This document shows positions 1 to 10,290 of a stretch of DNA of 64,000 bases, piece after piece (position 1 is the stretch's first letter; each line of letters starts with the position of its first letter). The position numbers were made by a program, and so were the translations under genes. The notes under the pieces were generated by a model that made no database searches, had not been told where the DNA came from, and was given only the letters and a program-made list of their open reading frames with translations. Origin of the DNA: Tolypeutes matacus (taxonomy: Eukaryota; Chordata; Mammalia; Cingulata; Chlamyphoridae); assembly GCA_026826555.1 (NCBI GenBank), contig JAKSZT010033425.1, forward strand, positions 1,279 through 65,278. Direction: 5' to 3'.

Positions 1-321
1 TTTAAAAAAAAAAAAAAAAAAAAGACCCTAAAGATCTTAGAAGATAAGATAGGGAAGCATCTACAGGACCCTGTAATACGAAATTGTTTCATGAATTTCA
101 CACCCAAAGCATGAACAGCAAAAGAAAAAATAGATAAATGGGATCTCCTCAAAATTAAAAACTTTTGCTCCTCAAAGAACGCTATCAAGAGCATAAAAAG
201 GCAGCCTACCCAATGGGAGAAAATATATGGCAACCACATATCTGATAGGAGCCTAATATATTGCATATATGAAGAAATCCTACACTTTGAAGAGAAAAAA
301 GAAAAACAACCCATTTAAAAA

Positions 322-926
322 ATGGCAAGTGACCTGAAAAGACACTTCTCCAAGGAAGAAATACAAATGGCTATAAAGCACATGAAAAAATGCTCAAAAT
401 CACTAGTTATTAGGGGAATACAAATCAAAACTACAATGAGATGCCATCTTACACCCACTAGAATGGCAGCTATTAAAAAACAGCAGACTATAAGTGTTGG
501 AGAGGATGTGGAGGAATGGGAATCCTCATCCACTGCTAGTGGGATTGTGGAATGGTCCAGCCACTGTGGAGAATAGTTTGCAGGTTCCTCAAAAAACTAA
601 ATATAGATCTTCCAAATGATCTAGCAATTCCACTGCTGGGTATATAGCCAGAAGAATTCAAAGCAAAGACACAAAAAGATATATGAACAACAATGTTCAT
701 AGCGGCATTGTTCACTATTGCCTATAGTTGGAATCAACCCAGGTGCCTATCAAGAGATGAATGGATAAACAAAATGTGGTACATACATACTATGAAATAT
801 TACTCAGCTGTAAGAAGGAATAAAGTACTAACACATGGAATAATATGGATCAATCTTGAAGAACTTATGTTGAGTGAAGCAAGTCAGGCATGGAAGGATG
901 AACAATACATGATCTCACTGATATGA
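322..926 (+). pseudogene. LINE-1 ORF2 C-terminal remnant
   Basis: This is the last part of the LINE-1 ORF2 polyprotein (endonuclease and reverse transcriptase), downstream of the reverse-transcriptase core. The frame at 693-926 reads MFIAALFTIAYSWNQPRC and then a W-I-N-K-M-W and K-Y-Y-S-A-V pattern, ending ...MISLI before TGA. This is the usual C-terminus of mammalian LINE-1 ORF2. The upstream frame at 322-576 holds the segment containing [18 protein letters not shown] and is in a different register, so at least one frameshift separates them. The cysteine-rich part of the C-terminal domain is not intact. The protein cannot be made from this copy. Confidence 0.8.
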
Positions 927-2000
927 ATTAAGGACATTCAGCAGTCTCAGAGAGGTATTGTCTGAAAGATAGGTTTACAAGAATGAGAAAGAGAAGAGAA
1001 AGAAAGTTGTGAGCCATCACCCATACGGATGCAATCTATGGCAAAGTGATAGAGTGTAGTTGTGTATTGAAGGGATAGGACAGGTGAGTAGTGATATTAT
1101 TGGGTTTGGTGGTGCAGCGTTGACAGGTGGGTAGATTGGGCAGGGTGGGTTAGAATACCCAGGATACTGGGGGGAGAGATGGCAGAGGGACCAGGTGAAC
1201 ACTTGGGATTTGTTGGTATGAAGTTGAAAGAACAAGGTGGAATGCTCTTATGGCAACATGACAAGGAAGTGTCACTGGTTTAGTGTGTTGGTTGGGTAGA
1301 CATTCAGGACAGGGCGCACCTGGATTAGGCTTCTAGGAAGTTTGTGAGTGTTCATTCTGTCATAATGTGTTGTATCAGTGGGTGGAGACCCACATGAGTG
1401 GGAAGGGAATGGACACCCATCTTTGGGAGGACCGATTCGTTCAGAAATAGACAGGCAGGGGTCTCTCAAGAGCAAGGATGGTTCTTATCAGGAAGTACAA
1501 ACCAGTGTGTCAAGACTTCTTGTTTCATGTAATAATGAATCCTGTCATTCAATGAGTCAAGCCAGGGGGTTGTGGTCTGCCCTGTGGGGATGGGGAAGGT
1601 GGAACAAAATAGATCAAACAGGGTATTTAGTGGTCTTTGGAAATGTTTTTCATTACCTTACAGTGATGAACACAGGACACGGTAAATATCGTAAAAATTT
1701 ATAAAAGTGTATGGTCTAAAATGTAAATCATACTGTAAAACATTGGAAATGTATATCGGTTATAACAACGCTACTATCCACATACAAAAAGGTTTTAATA
1801 TGGGGTGAGGAAAAGGGGAGGAGGTTGGGTATATGAGAGTCTCTCGTATTGTGTGTGTGACTTTGCTGTGACTGAAAACCTCTCTGAAAACAAAATGAAA
1901 AATAGTGAGACACTGGGGAGTGGGGGGGGGGGAGGTGCCAGGGTACAGACTGGACAACGGATATTGTGGTGATAAAAGGCAAAATGTCAAAAAATTTTTG
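927..2000 (+). repeat. LINE-1 3' UTR module A
   Basis: Non-coding, partly G-rich block directly after the ORF2 stop codon. The same block is seen at 38979-40020 (plus), in reverse at about 5620-6930, and as a shortened reverse copy at about 62020-62335. Its last 300 bases hold a series of words (GTGTATGG, AATGTAAA.CATA, TATATGAGAGTCTC, GTGTGACTTTG) that line up, in the same order, with the last 300 bases of module B. It therefore looks like a LINE-1 3' end in its own right, followed by a second one. Open frames inside it are short and not conserved between copies. Confidence 0.7.
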
Positions 2001-2039
2001 TTTTTAATTTTTTGTTAATTTTTTGAATATGCCCATCTT

Positions 2040-3745
2040 TTAATTTTATGTTTAGCTTTTTTTTTTTTTTTAAGTTTTCATGTATTTTATCTGTTACATT
2101 TAAACTTATCATTTCATTTTCCTATTAACAATATTTGGCTATTGTATTGGCTTCATCTTTAAAGAAGCTTTAGATCACAGAAGGGTTACAGCTGGGGTCG
2201 GAAGAGGATCATTGGTGGAGGGTGTCAGGGATGGGGGGTGTATGGGGGGAAGTTCACCTGAACATACATACAAGGTTCAATGTTCAGGGAACATGGTCAC
2301 AGTGGGTGGAGAATCACTCAATAAATGAGAGAATACTGAATTCCCATCCTGGAGAGCTCTGCCACATTCTCCAAGGGAGGAGCAACAGTCCCCCAAGGGC
2401 AGGGGCAGTGTCTGGCAAAGGAGGATGATCCACTGATGGGCCCTTTTTACTGATGACTAGCCTTATGAGTCTTTGCTCTTGAAATTGAAACTTAGTCTAT
2501 TGTTTTGGGGTGTCTAAGGGTTGCCTCCTGGGAGCTCCTTGTTGCTCAAATGTGGCCTCTCTCTAAGCCAAACTCAGCATATTGAATGCATTACCTTTCT
2601 CCTAGCGTGGGACATGACTCCCAGGGATGAGACAACCTGGCACCATGGGATTACTACCAAGTGCCAACTGGCAATACAATTGGAAAAAGACCTCAAATAA
2701 AAGGGGAAAAAGGTAAAGACAAATAAGTTAATAGGGCTAAGAGACCTCAAAGTGAGTCGGAAGGTCATCTCAGAGGTAATGCTTATGCACATCTCAGGAG
2801 GATCTCATAGGCTTCCAAAGTGGCTATCACCACAAATAGAGGGCTCGTGAGGGTTCTGGAGACACCCAGATTCTGTATTGGGGCAGATGGATCCAGAATT
2901 TGGTGCTTTGTCAGTGGGCCCTACTTTGGAATCTGTGCTCCTGAGAGTGAAAGAGTTGGACTCAAATATGTCTTCCCTGCACATGGTTCATCTGTCCCTT
3001 CTATTCAAACCTATATGTGTTGTTGGTGTTTGTAGGTGTACTTCCAGAGACAGGAGTTTTTGGGCTGTTCATGGGCCAGCTTAGCCTAGAATCTCGGTGG
3101 AGCTGTAACTCCTACTCTACAGATCAATGGACTGACCTAGGACACCTGGTGAGGAGATGATGATGGACAACAACGGCCATCCCAGGGAATGGAGAGAGTG
3201 TGCAGCTGCGGCAGGATAACCCCGTCCTTCTTATCCGTGGGATTTAAGCCCCCTTTCAGTTGGAGGTGGGATGACATCACCATACCAGACTCCTCAAGAT
3301 TGGGGTAAGAGCTATGGACTAGAGTGTATTTATTGATATTCTGTTATAGACATATTGTGATTCAAGCAATGGAAGAAATTACAACATTAATGTGGAGCCA
3401 GTGGCCACTGGATGCTCTGGGGACAGGGAGAGGGAAAAGCAGTTGTAATACAGAGGCTTTTGGGGGACTTGGGAATTATCCTGAGTGACATTGCAATGAC
3501 AGATATAGGCCATTTTACATCATCACATAACATGCAGAACTGTGGGGGAGAGAGTGTGTTCTACAATGTGAACTATGGTCCATGCTTAATGGCAAAGTCC
3601 AAGGATGTGTACATACATTGCAGGTGATGTGCTACACTAATAAAGGATGTTGATGTTGGATTTCGTGGGAGGTGGGGCATATGGGAATCCCTATAATTTT
3701 TGCGTAACATTTATGTAATCCAAATATTTTTTTTTAATTAAAAAA
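2040..3745 (+). repeat. LINE-1 3' UTR module B
   Basis: Non-coding block of about 1.7 kb. It starts in a T-rich stretch, contains the words GGGACATGACTCCCAGGGAT and ATGATGATGGACAAC, and ends with a terminal segment typical of old mammalian LINE-1 3' ends (an ATATAGGCCATTTTAC word, then AATAAAGGATGTTGATG, then GGGAATCCC, then a poorly conserved A-rich end). Close relatives lie at 40440-42148 and 28655-29565 (plus) and at 3779-5600 and 60370-61990 (minus). Short reading frames here are accidental. Confidence 0.75.
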
Positions 3746-3762
3746 AGTTTATTAAAAAAAAA

Positions 3763-3779
3763 ATATATATATATATATG
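3763..3779. repeat. (TA)n microsatellite at a LINE-1/LINE-1 tail junction
   Basis: A short TA dinucleotide run lies exactly between the A-rich tail of the plus-strand LINE-1 and the 3' end of the minus-strand LINE-1. Such runs commonly grow from poly(A) tails. It forms the whole spacer of a large inverted repeat. Confidence 0.9.
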
Positions 3780-3993
3780 TAGGGGATTCCCATACGTCCC
3801 ACTCCTTAGCCCTCCCACATTTTCCCACACCAACAACATTCTTCATTTCTGTGGTACATTTGCCACAATTGATTAACACATATTGGAGCATTGCCACTAA
3901 GCATGGATTATAGTTTACACCGTCTTCTGCATATTTTTGCAAGTTATTACAAGATATACAATGGCCTGTATCTGTCATTAAAATGTCATTCAC

Positions 3994-4199
3994 GGGAAGC
4001 GGCTGTGGCTCAATCAGTAGGGCTCCCGTTTACCATATGGGAGGTCCCGGGTTCGGTTCCCGAGGCCTCCTGGTGAGGGCAAGCCCGCCCGCACGGCGTG
4101 GTTAGCTGACCCAGCGAGCACAAGCAGCAAGGGGGGGATAAATGAATAAATAAATAAAATCTTTAAAAAAATAAATAAATAAAAATAAAAAAAATAAAA
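3994..4199 (+). mobile_element. tRNA-derived SINE (armadillo DAS-like), copy 1
   Basis: Short interspersed element, transcribed by RNA polymerase III when young and mobilised by LINE-1 enzymes. The head has an A-box-like TGGCTCAATCAGTAGGG and a B-box-like GGTTCGGTTCC. The body contains the word GCACGGCGTGGTTAGCTGAC, and the tail is a variable AAAT/A-rich run. It is flanked by the direct repeat AAAATGTCATTCA (13 bp), a target-site duplication. It sits inside module B of the minus-strand LINE-1. The head resembles the tRNA-related part of armadillo DAS SINEs; subfamily assignment is from memory. Confidence 0.88.
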
Positions 4200-6583
4200 T
4201 GTCATTCAGGACAATTCCTAAATTCCAAAAATGCCCCCAAATTACATGCATTTTTCCCTCCCCTCCCCTCAGAACCTCCAGTGGCCACTGCCTTCACATC
4301 CATGATAAAAGTTCTTCCATTGCTAGGATCACAAGTCTAGAGTACAAGTGTAAGTCTACTCTAGTCCATTGTCCATTCCACAATCCTAAGGATTCTGTGA
4401 CGGTGATTCCCATTCCACCTCTAACTGAGAGAGGGAGTAGATCCCATGGAGCAGATGGATGGGATTTTCTTGCTTGCAGTTGCAGATTCTCTCTGTTCCT
4501 TGTGATGGTTGTTGTCAATCATCATCTCCTTGATAGTTGTCCTGGTTGAGTCCAATGAACTGGAGAGTAGGTGTTGCAAGACTGTTCCGATTCAGGGCCC
4601 AACTGGCAAATGAACAGCCTAAAGCTTTAAGTCTCTTGGACATACACCAACCAATGCTAGTATTAACTATAGTTACAAAAAGAGGGGCAGCAGAGCCATG
4701 TGTAGGGAAAACACAACTGAGTACAACTCTAATACACTGGGGAGCATAAATTCCAAAGTAGGGCCAACTGGCAGGGTGCCAAATTCCTGAGCAGTCTGCA
4801 CTGTCTATAGTGTCTGGATGTCTCCAGAGCCCTCAGGAGTCTTGCTATTTGAGGTTACATTTACTTTGGCAGTCAATGAATTCCTGCTGATATGTTAATA
4901 AGGATGACCTCTGAAATGACCTCCTGACTCACTTTGAAGTCTTAGTAATATAAACTCATTTTTTCTTTACCCTTTCCCCCATTTAGTCATGGTCTTTTTC
5001 CAGTTGCACTGTTAGTTGGTGCTTGGTAGTAATCCCTTGGTGCCAGGGAGGCTCATCACCCAGAAAATGTCTCATGCTGGGGGGAAGGTAATGCATTTAG
5101 GTGCTTGGGTTAGAGAGAGGCCACATTTCAGCAACAAGCAGGGTCTCAGGAAGTAATGCTTTGGTACGCTGTAATACTATGCTAAGTTTCAATTTGAAAA
5201 GTAAAGGTTCCTAAGTACAGTCATCACAATCAAAGACCTGTCAATGGTGCATCCTCCTCCACTAGTCACTGCCCCTGTACTCAAGGGATCCTTGCTGTCA
5301 CATTAGAGAATGTGGCAGAAATCTCCAGGATGGAAATTCAATATTCCTTTATCATGTGAATCTCCACACATTACTAGTATGCCATACGAACACTTGAACA
5401 CATTCATATATCTTATGAACCTCCCCCATGCATACCATATCTCTGACACCCCACGCCAATGATCCTCCCCTGCCACAGTTGTAACCATTCTGGAATCCAA
5501 ATCTTCTTCCAAACTGAAGCCAACAAAACAGATACCATAGGAAAATGATATAATAAATTATAGTTTTAAAAATAAAATACAAAAATTTTTTTAAAGTCTG
5601 AAATAAAATAAAAAATATAAAATTAAAAAAATTTTTGACATTATGTCTTTCATCATTGTAAGGTCTGTTTTCTTGTATGTACAGTGATATTTTCCTTACA
5701 TTTATTTGCCCAGTATTTTATTTTTTTCTTTTTGCCTTCAATGTAGCTTTAGGTTACAGAAAAGTCATGTACAAAATATAAGTGGTTCCCATATACCCAA
5801 CAACCTCTCCCTTTTCCCCTTTCCCCTATTAATAACATTTTACATGTGGATGGTACATTTGTTACAACTGATGTACAAATATTGAAACTTTGATACTACT
5901 CGTGATCAATGATTTACATTGTGGTTTACATTTTGGACTATACACTTTTATAGATTTTGATGAAGTTTGACATGGTCTGTATCCATCCTTGCAAGATCAT
6001 GTAGAACAATTCCATCACCCCAAAAATGTCCCATTTCAATCTATTCTATTCCTCCCTCCTCCTCCCCTCAGGACCCACCAGGATTAACTCATTGAAGGAC
6101 AGGTTTCATAGTTACTTGCAACAACATTGAGGGCTTGACATATTGGCCTGTCCTCCCCTATCAGGCACTGCCTATGCTCTCAAGAGACTACTGCCCCTCT
6201 AATTGAGATCATAGCAGGACTCCCCAGGATGGCAGTCCAAAACCTTCCCGTTCGTTATGTGAATCTCCACCCCCTGATACAACACACTACCAGAAGATGA
6301 GTGCTATGCACTCCATATAAGCTTGCCTGAGGTGTGCCCTGTCCCACGTGCCCCCCACATCCACCACTTTAAACCAGTAGCCCTCCCCTGCCATATTTGC
6401 CAAAAGAAGATTCCCAACATTGTACTTTAAACCACATACCTGCAAATCCCAAGTTCACCTACTCCCTTCCCTAAGCCTCCCCCCAGTTCCATGAACAGTC
6501 TAACCAACCCTCCCCACCTAACGCCTCTCACAGACCAGCACTGCCCAACCCAAACAGCATCACTGAACAAGAGTTATTCCCAT

Positions 6584-6764
6584 GGAAGCGGCTGTGGCTC
6601 AATCAGTGGGGCTCCCGTTTACCATATGGGAGGCCCCAGGTTCGGTTCCCGGGGCCTCCTGGTGAAGGCAAGCCCGCCCGCATGGCGTGGTTAGCTGACC
6701 CAGCGAGCACAAGCAGCAAGGGGGGGGGATAAATGAATAAATAAATAAAATAAATTAAAAAAAA
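6584..6764 (+). mobile_element. tRNA-derived SINE (armadillo DAS-like), copy 2
   Basis: Same family and orientation as the SINE at 3994-4199, with the same A box, B box, body and an AAAT-rich tail. It is flanked by the 14-bp target duplication AAGAGTTATTCCCA. It inserted into module A of the minus-strand LINE-1. The G run before the tail is one or two bases longer than in copy 1. Confidence 0.88.
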
Positions 6765-6934
6765 AGAGTTATTCCCAACCACAGCACAACTATACCCTTC
6801 AACCTTATCACAGATTTTGCCCATATGGAAATTAACTCACAATCTTCTTCCTTTCTGTAAACCTGTAAACCTATCTTCCAGACTCTAGATCTGTAATCCT
6901 ACTCAATTTGTTTAATTCCTATCAATGAAGTCAT

Positions 6935-9640
6935 GTAGTATTTGTCCTTCAGTGCCTAGCTTGCTTCACTCAACATAAGGTCTTCAACGTTCATCCATGT
7001 TATCCCATGTGTTAATAATGCATTCCTTCTTACAGAGAGTAATATTCCATTTTATGTATAAACCACAATTTGTTTATCCATTCTTCTGTTAATGGACATT
7101 TGGGTTGTTTCCAACTTTTGGCAATAGTAAAACATGCTACTATGAACACTGGGGTGCATATATCTGTTCATGTCCCTGCTTACAGTTCTTCTATATACCC
7201 AGCAGTGGGATTGCTGAGTCATATTGCAGTTCTATAGTTAGCTTCCTGAGGAACTACCACACTGTCCTCCACCATGGCTGTACCTTTCTACATTCCACCA
7301 GGAGTGGATATGTGTTCCCATTCCTCCACATCCTCTGCCACACTTGTAGTCCTCTGTTTTTTAATATCCACCAGGCTAATGGGTGTAAGATAATATCTCA
7401 TTGTAGTTTTGATTTGCATTTCCCTAATAGCTAGTGATGTTGAGCATCTTTTCATGTGCTTTTTAGCCATTTGTATTTCTTCTTTGGAGAAGTGTCTATT
7501 CAAATCACCCGCATATTTTTAAAATTGGTTATTTGTCTTTATATTTTTGAAAATGTAGGAATTCTTTAAATATCCTGAATATTGAGCCCCTATCAAATAT
7601 ATGGTTACCAAATATTTTCTCCCACTGCGTAGGCTGCCTTTCACTTTCATGACAAACTCTTTTGAGGAGGCTCCATTTATCTATTTTTTCTTTCTTTGCC
7701 TGTGCTTTGAGTGTAATGCTCATGAAACCACTTCCTAACACAAGATCCTGTAGATGCTTCCCTACATTATCTTCTAGGAGCTTTATGGTCTTGGCTCTTA
7801 TATTTATATATTTGATCCATCTAGAGTTAATTTCGGTGTAAGGTGTGATGTATTTTCCTTTCTCATTTTTTTTTGGCTATAGCTATCCAGTTCTCCAAGC
7901 ACCATTTGTTGAAGAAGCCATTCTCTCCCAGTTGAGTGGGCTTGGTGGCCTTATCAAATATCAGGTGACTGTATATGTGGAGATCTATATCAGAACTCTC
8001 AATTTGGTTCCATTGGACAGTATGTCTAATGTTCTGCCAATAACATACAGTTATGACAAGTGTAGACTTGTAGTATGTTTTAAAGACAAGTAGTGTGATT
8101 CCTCCAATTTCATTTTGCTTTTTCAATATATCTTTGGCTATTTGGGCCCCTTGCCCTTTCAAATAAATTTCATACTTAGCCTTTCCAATTCAGTATAAAA
8201 TACTGTGATTTTATTGGGACTGTGTTAAATCTGTAAATCAGTTTGGGCAGGATAGACATCTTAGTGATGTTTAGTCTTCCTATACATGAACAGGGAATAT
8301 TCTTTGATTTATTTAGGTCTTCTTTGATTTCCTTTAACAGTGTTATGTAATATTCTGCACATAAGTCATTTACATCTTTAAATTTATTTCTAGATATTTG
8401 TTTCTTTTAGTTGCCATTGCAAATGGGTTTTTTTTTTTATTTCCTCTTCAGATTGCTTATTATTGTTATACAGAACTGCTACTGATTTTTGCACATTGAT
8501 CTTATAACCTGCCACCCTACTAAAATTATTTATAAGCTCTAGAAGCTTTGTTGTAGATTTCTCAGGGCTTTCCATTTATAGGATCATATTGTCTGCAAAC
8601 AGTGAAATTTTTACTTCTTCCTTTCCTATTTGAATGCCTTTTATTCTTTTTCTTGCCTCGGTGCCAGAGCAAGTACTTCTAACACAATGTTAAATAATAG
8701 CAATGAAAGTAGGCATCCTTGTCTTATTCCTGATCATAGAGAAAAAGATTTTAGGATTTTACCATTGAATGTGATGCTAGTGGTGGGTTTTTCATGTGTT
8801 CCCTTATCATGTTGGGGAAGTTTCCTTCTATTCCTATCTTTTGTAGCGTTTTTATCAGGAAAGAGTGCTGTATTTTGTCGAATGCTTTTTCTGCATCTAT
8901 ACAGATGATCATGTGATTTTTTTCTTTTGATCTGTTTATGTGGTGTTTTACATTGATCGATTTTCCTATGTTGAACCATCCTTGCATACCAAGGATGAAA
9001 CCCACTTAGTCATGGTGTATAATTCATTTGATATGTTGTTGAATACAAATAGCAAGTATTTTGTTGAGTATTTTAGCATTTGGTTCATTAGAGAGATTGG
9101 TCTATAGTTTTCCTTTCTTCTGGCATCTTTGTTTGGCTTTGGTATTAGGGTGATGTTGGCATCACAGAATGAGTTAGTTAATGTTCCCTCCATTTCTATA
9201 CTTTTTGGAAAAGTTTAAGCAAGATTGGTGTTAGTTCTTCAGAAATGTTTGGTAGAATTCACCTGTGAAGCTGTCTGACCCTGGGCTCTTCTTAGTTGGA
9301 AGGTTTTTGATGACTAATTTTATCTCGTAACTTGTGATTGGTCTGTTGAGTTGAAAGAAGAACATTTTTTCTTTTGTAATGTAAGCTGCCAGTGCATTTC
9401 TAGAAATTTGTCCATTTCCTCTAAATAATCCATCTTTTTGGCATACAACTTTTCAAAAGTATCTTCTTATGATATTCTGTATTTCTGTGGGGTCAGTGAT
9501 GATATCCCGTTCCTCATTTCTTGTTTTATGTGTTTGTATCTTCTCTCTCTGTAATTCTAGCTAAGGGTTTGTCAACTTTATTAATCTTCCTGTTTATTAG
9601 TATGGCTTGTAATTTTTTTTTTTTTTTTTGGTGTCTAGAC
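6935..9640 (-). pseudogene. LINE-1 ORF2 remnant (reverse transcriptase)
   Basis: Broken reading frames on the minus strand together follow ORF2. From 5' to 3' of the element they are: 9193-8966 with an ITLIPKPNKDARRKENYRPI-type entry to the reverse transcriptase; 9005-8751 with the GMQGWFNI and [10 protein letters not shown] motifs of the fingers/palm; 8575-8390 with [17 protein letters not shown]; and 8162-7863 with the downstream FNKWCLENW segment. These are well-known landmarks of LINE-1 ORF2, which copies element RNA at nicked chromosomal DNA. Frame changes between the blocks show the gene is dead. The endonuclease end is not clear. Confidence 0.8.
9603..9632. repeat. Poly(T) run within LINE-1 ORF2
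   Basis: A run of T with a few flanking bases interrupts the reverse-oriented LINE-1 body. It is either slippage growth or the tail of a very small insertion. No direct repeat around it is evident. Confidence 0.6.
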
Positions 9641-9779
9641 ATCTGTTTATCTTGTTGGGTTTATTCAGTTGATTAGCTTCTCTCCCTACTCTAGCATTTT
9701 GTTGTTGTTTTTCCACATGTGTTAATGTTTCACTTTGATTCCTTTTATTCTATTTCCTTGATGTTGCCTATGTTCCTTT

Positions 9780-10290
9780 GAAAAAAAAAATTGTACCACA
9801 GAAAAGGAAAGATATAAGAAGAGAAAAAGAACAAAGAAAGGTAGGAATGGAACCATACAAGATCTAGGAAAATGAATAATTAACACAATTAAGAAGTACA
9901 GAGGAATAAGAATTAAAAAGTGGAGTAGAAACAATGAAATAAGAGACAGAATAGAGAAAAATATATACAATGGATTAAGAGGCTGGAATTTTGAGAAAAG
10001 AGGAAAAGAAAAAAGAAAAGAGAAAAAGAAAACAGAAAAAAAGGAGAATAGAAATAAAAACAAGAAAAATTGAAGACCAAGCAAAAAGAGGTGAAATGGA
10101 AAAACAGCAGAAAATAGAAATTAGAAAAAAAGAGGAAAGAAATTAAATTGTATAGGTAGAGAAAATCATTAAGAAAGGGGGGGGGGGGACAAAAACGGGG
10201 AAACACAACAAACACAAACAAGAAACAAGACAGCAGCAGCTAATTTAAAAAAGAACGAAAGAAAAAATGAACAACAACAACAAAAGGAAA
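9780..10290. repeat. Strand-asymmetric purine-rich tract
   Basis: For about 500 bases the plus strand is dominated by A and G with very little C or T, including many GAAAAGA-type words and a G run near 10176-10188. The reverse strand therefore gives long Phe/Leu/Ser-rich open frames (for example 9722-10084 and 9913-10221), which are composition artefacts and not genes. It begins where the reverse LINE-1 stops being recognisable. It may be part of that element's poorly conserved 5' region or an independent low-complexity block. Confidence 0.7.

Larger units (their letters stand above)
1..3762 (+). mobile_element. LINE-1 copy, 3' half (ORF2 end plus 2.8-kb 3' UTR)
   Basis: This is the 3' part of a LINE-1 retrotransposon that enters from the left edge of the window. 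Bases 1-926 carry the end of ORF2, the rest is a long 3' untranslated region, and an A-rich run at about 3753-3762 is the tail. The 3' UTR has two blocks, module A (about 927-2000) and module B (about 2040-3745), joined by a T/A-rich stretch. The same A+B arrangement recurs at 38979-42148 on this strand and reversed at 3779-6930 and, shortened, at 60370-62335. Such copies are retrotransposed cDNAs and not active genes; stops and frameshifts show this one is dead. The element ends against a second LINE-1 in the opposite orientation. Confidence 0.85.
3779..9780 (-). mobile_element. LINE-1 copy in reverse orientation, about 6 kb, with two SINE insertions
   Basis: Read on the minus strand this is a long LINE-1: module B of the 3' UTR (about 3779-5600), module A (about 5620-6930), then ORF2 from its C-terminus near 6935 through the reverse-transcriptase region to about 9640. 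It is interrupted by tRNA-derived SINEs at 3994-4199 and 6584-6764, so it was in place before those SINEs arrived. The 5' part (ORF1, 5' UTR) is not recognisable beyond about 9780, where base composition changes sharply to a purine-rich tract. The copy has many stops and frameshifts. Confidence 0.8.

Noticed and set aside
2222..3627. Short frames in LINE-1 module B on both strands
   Set aside because: The same module in other copies has different stops and frameshifts, so the frames are not under selection.
3994..4199. A tRNA gene, and likewise at 6584, 15840 and 19680
   Set aside because: The tRNA-like head lacks a proper cloverleaf, is followed by a fixed non-tRNA body and A-rich tail, and is flanked by target duplications; these are SINEs.
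9722..10221. Two long minus-strand frames rich in Phe, Leu and Ser
   Set aside because: They are produced by the purine-rich plus strand; composition alone explains the lack of stops and the repetitive residues.
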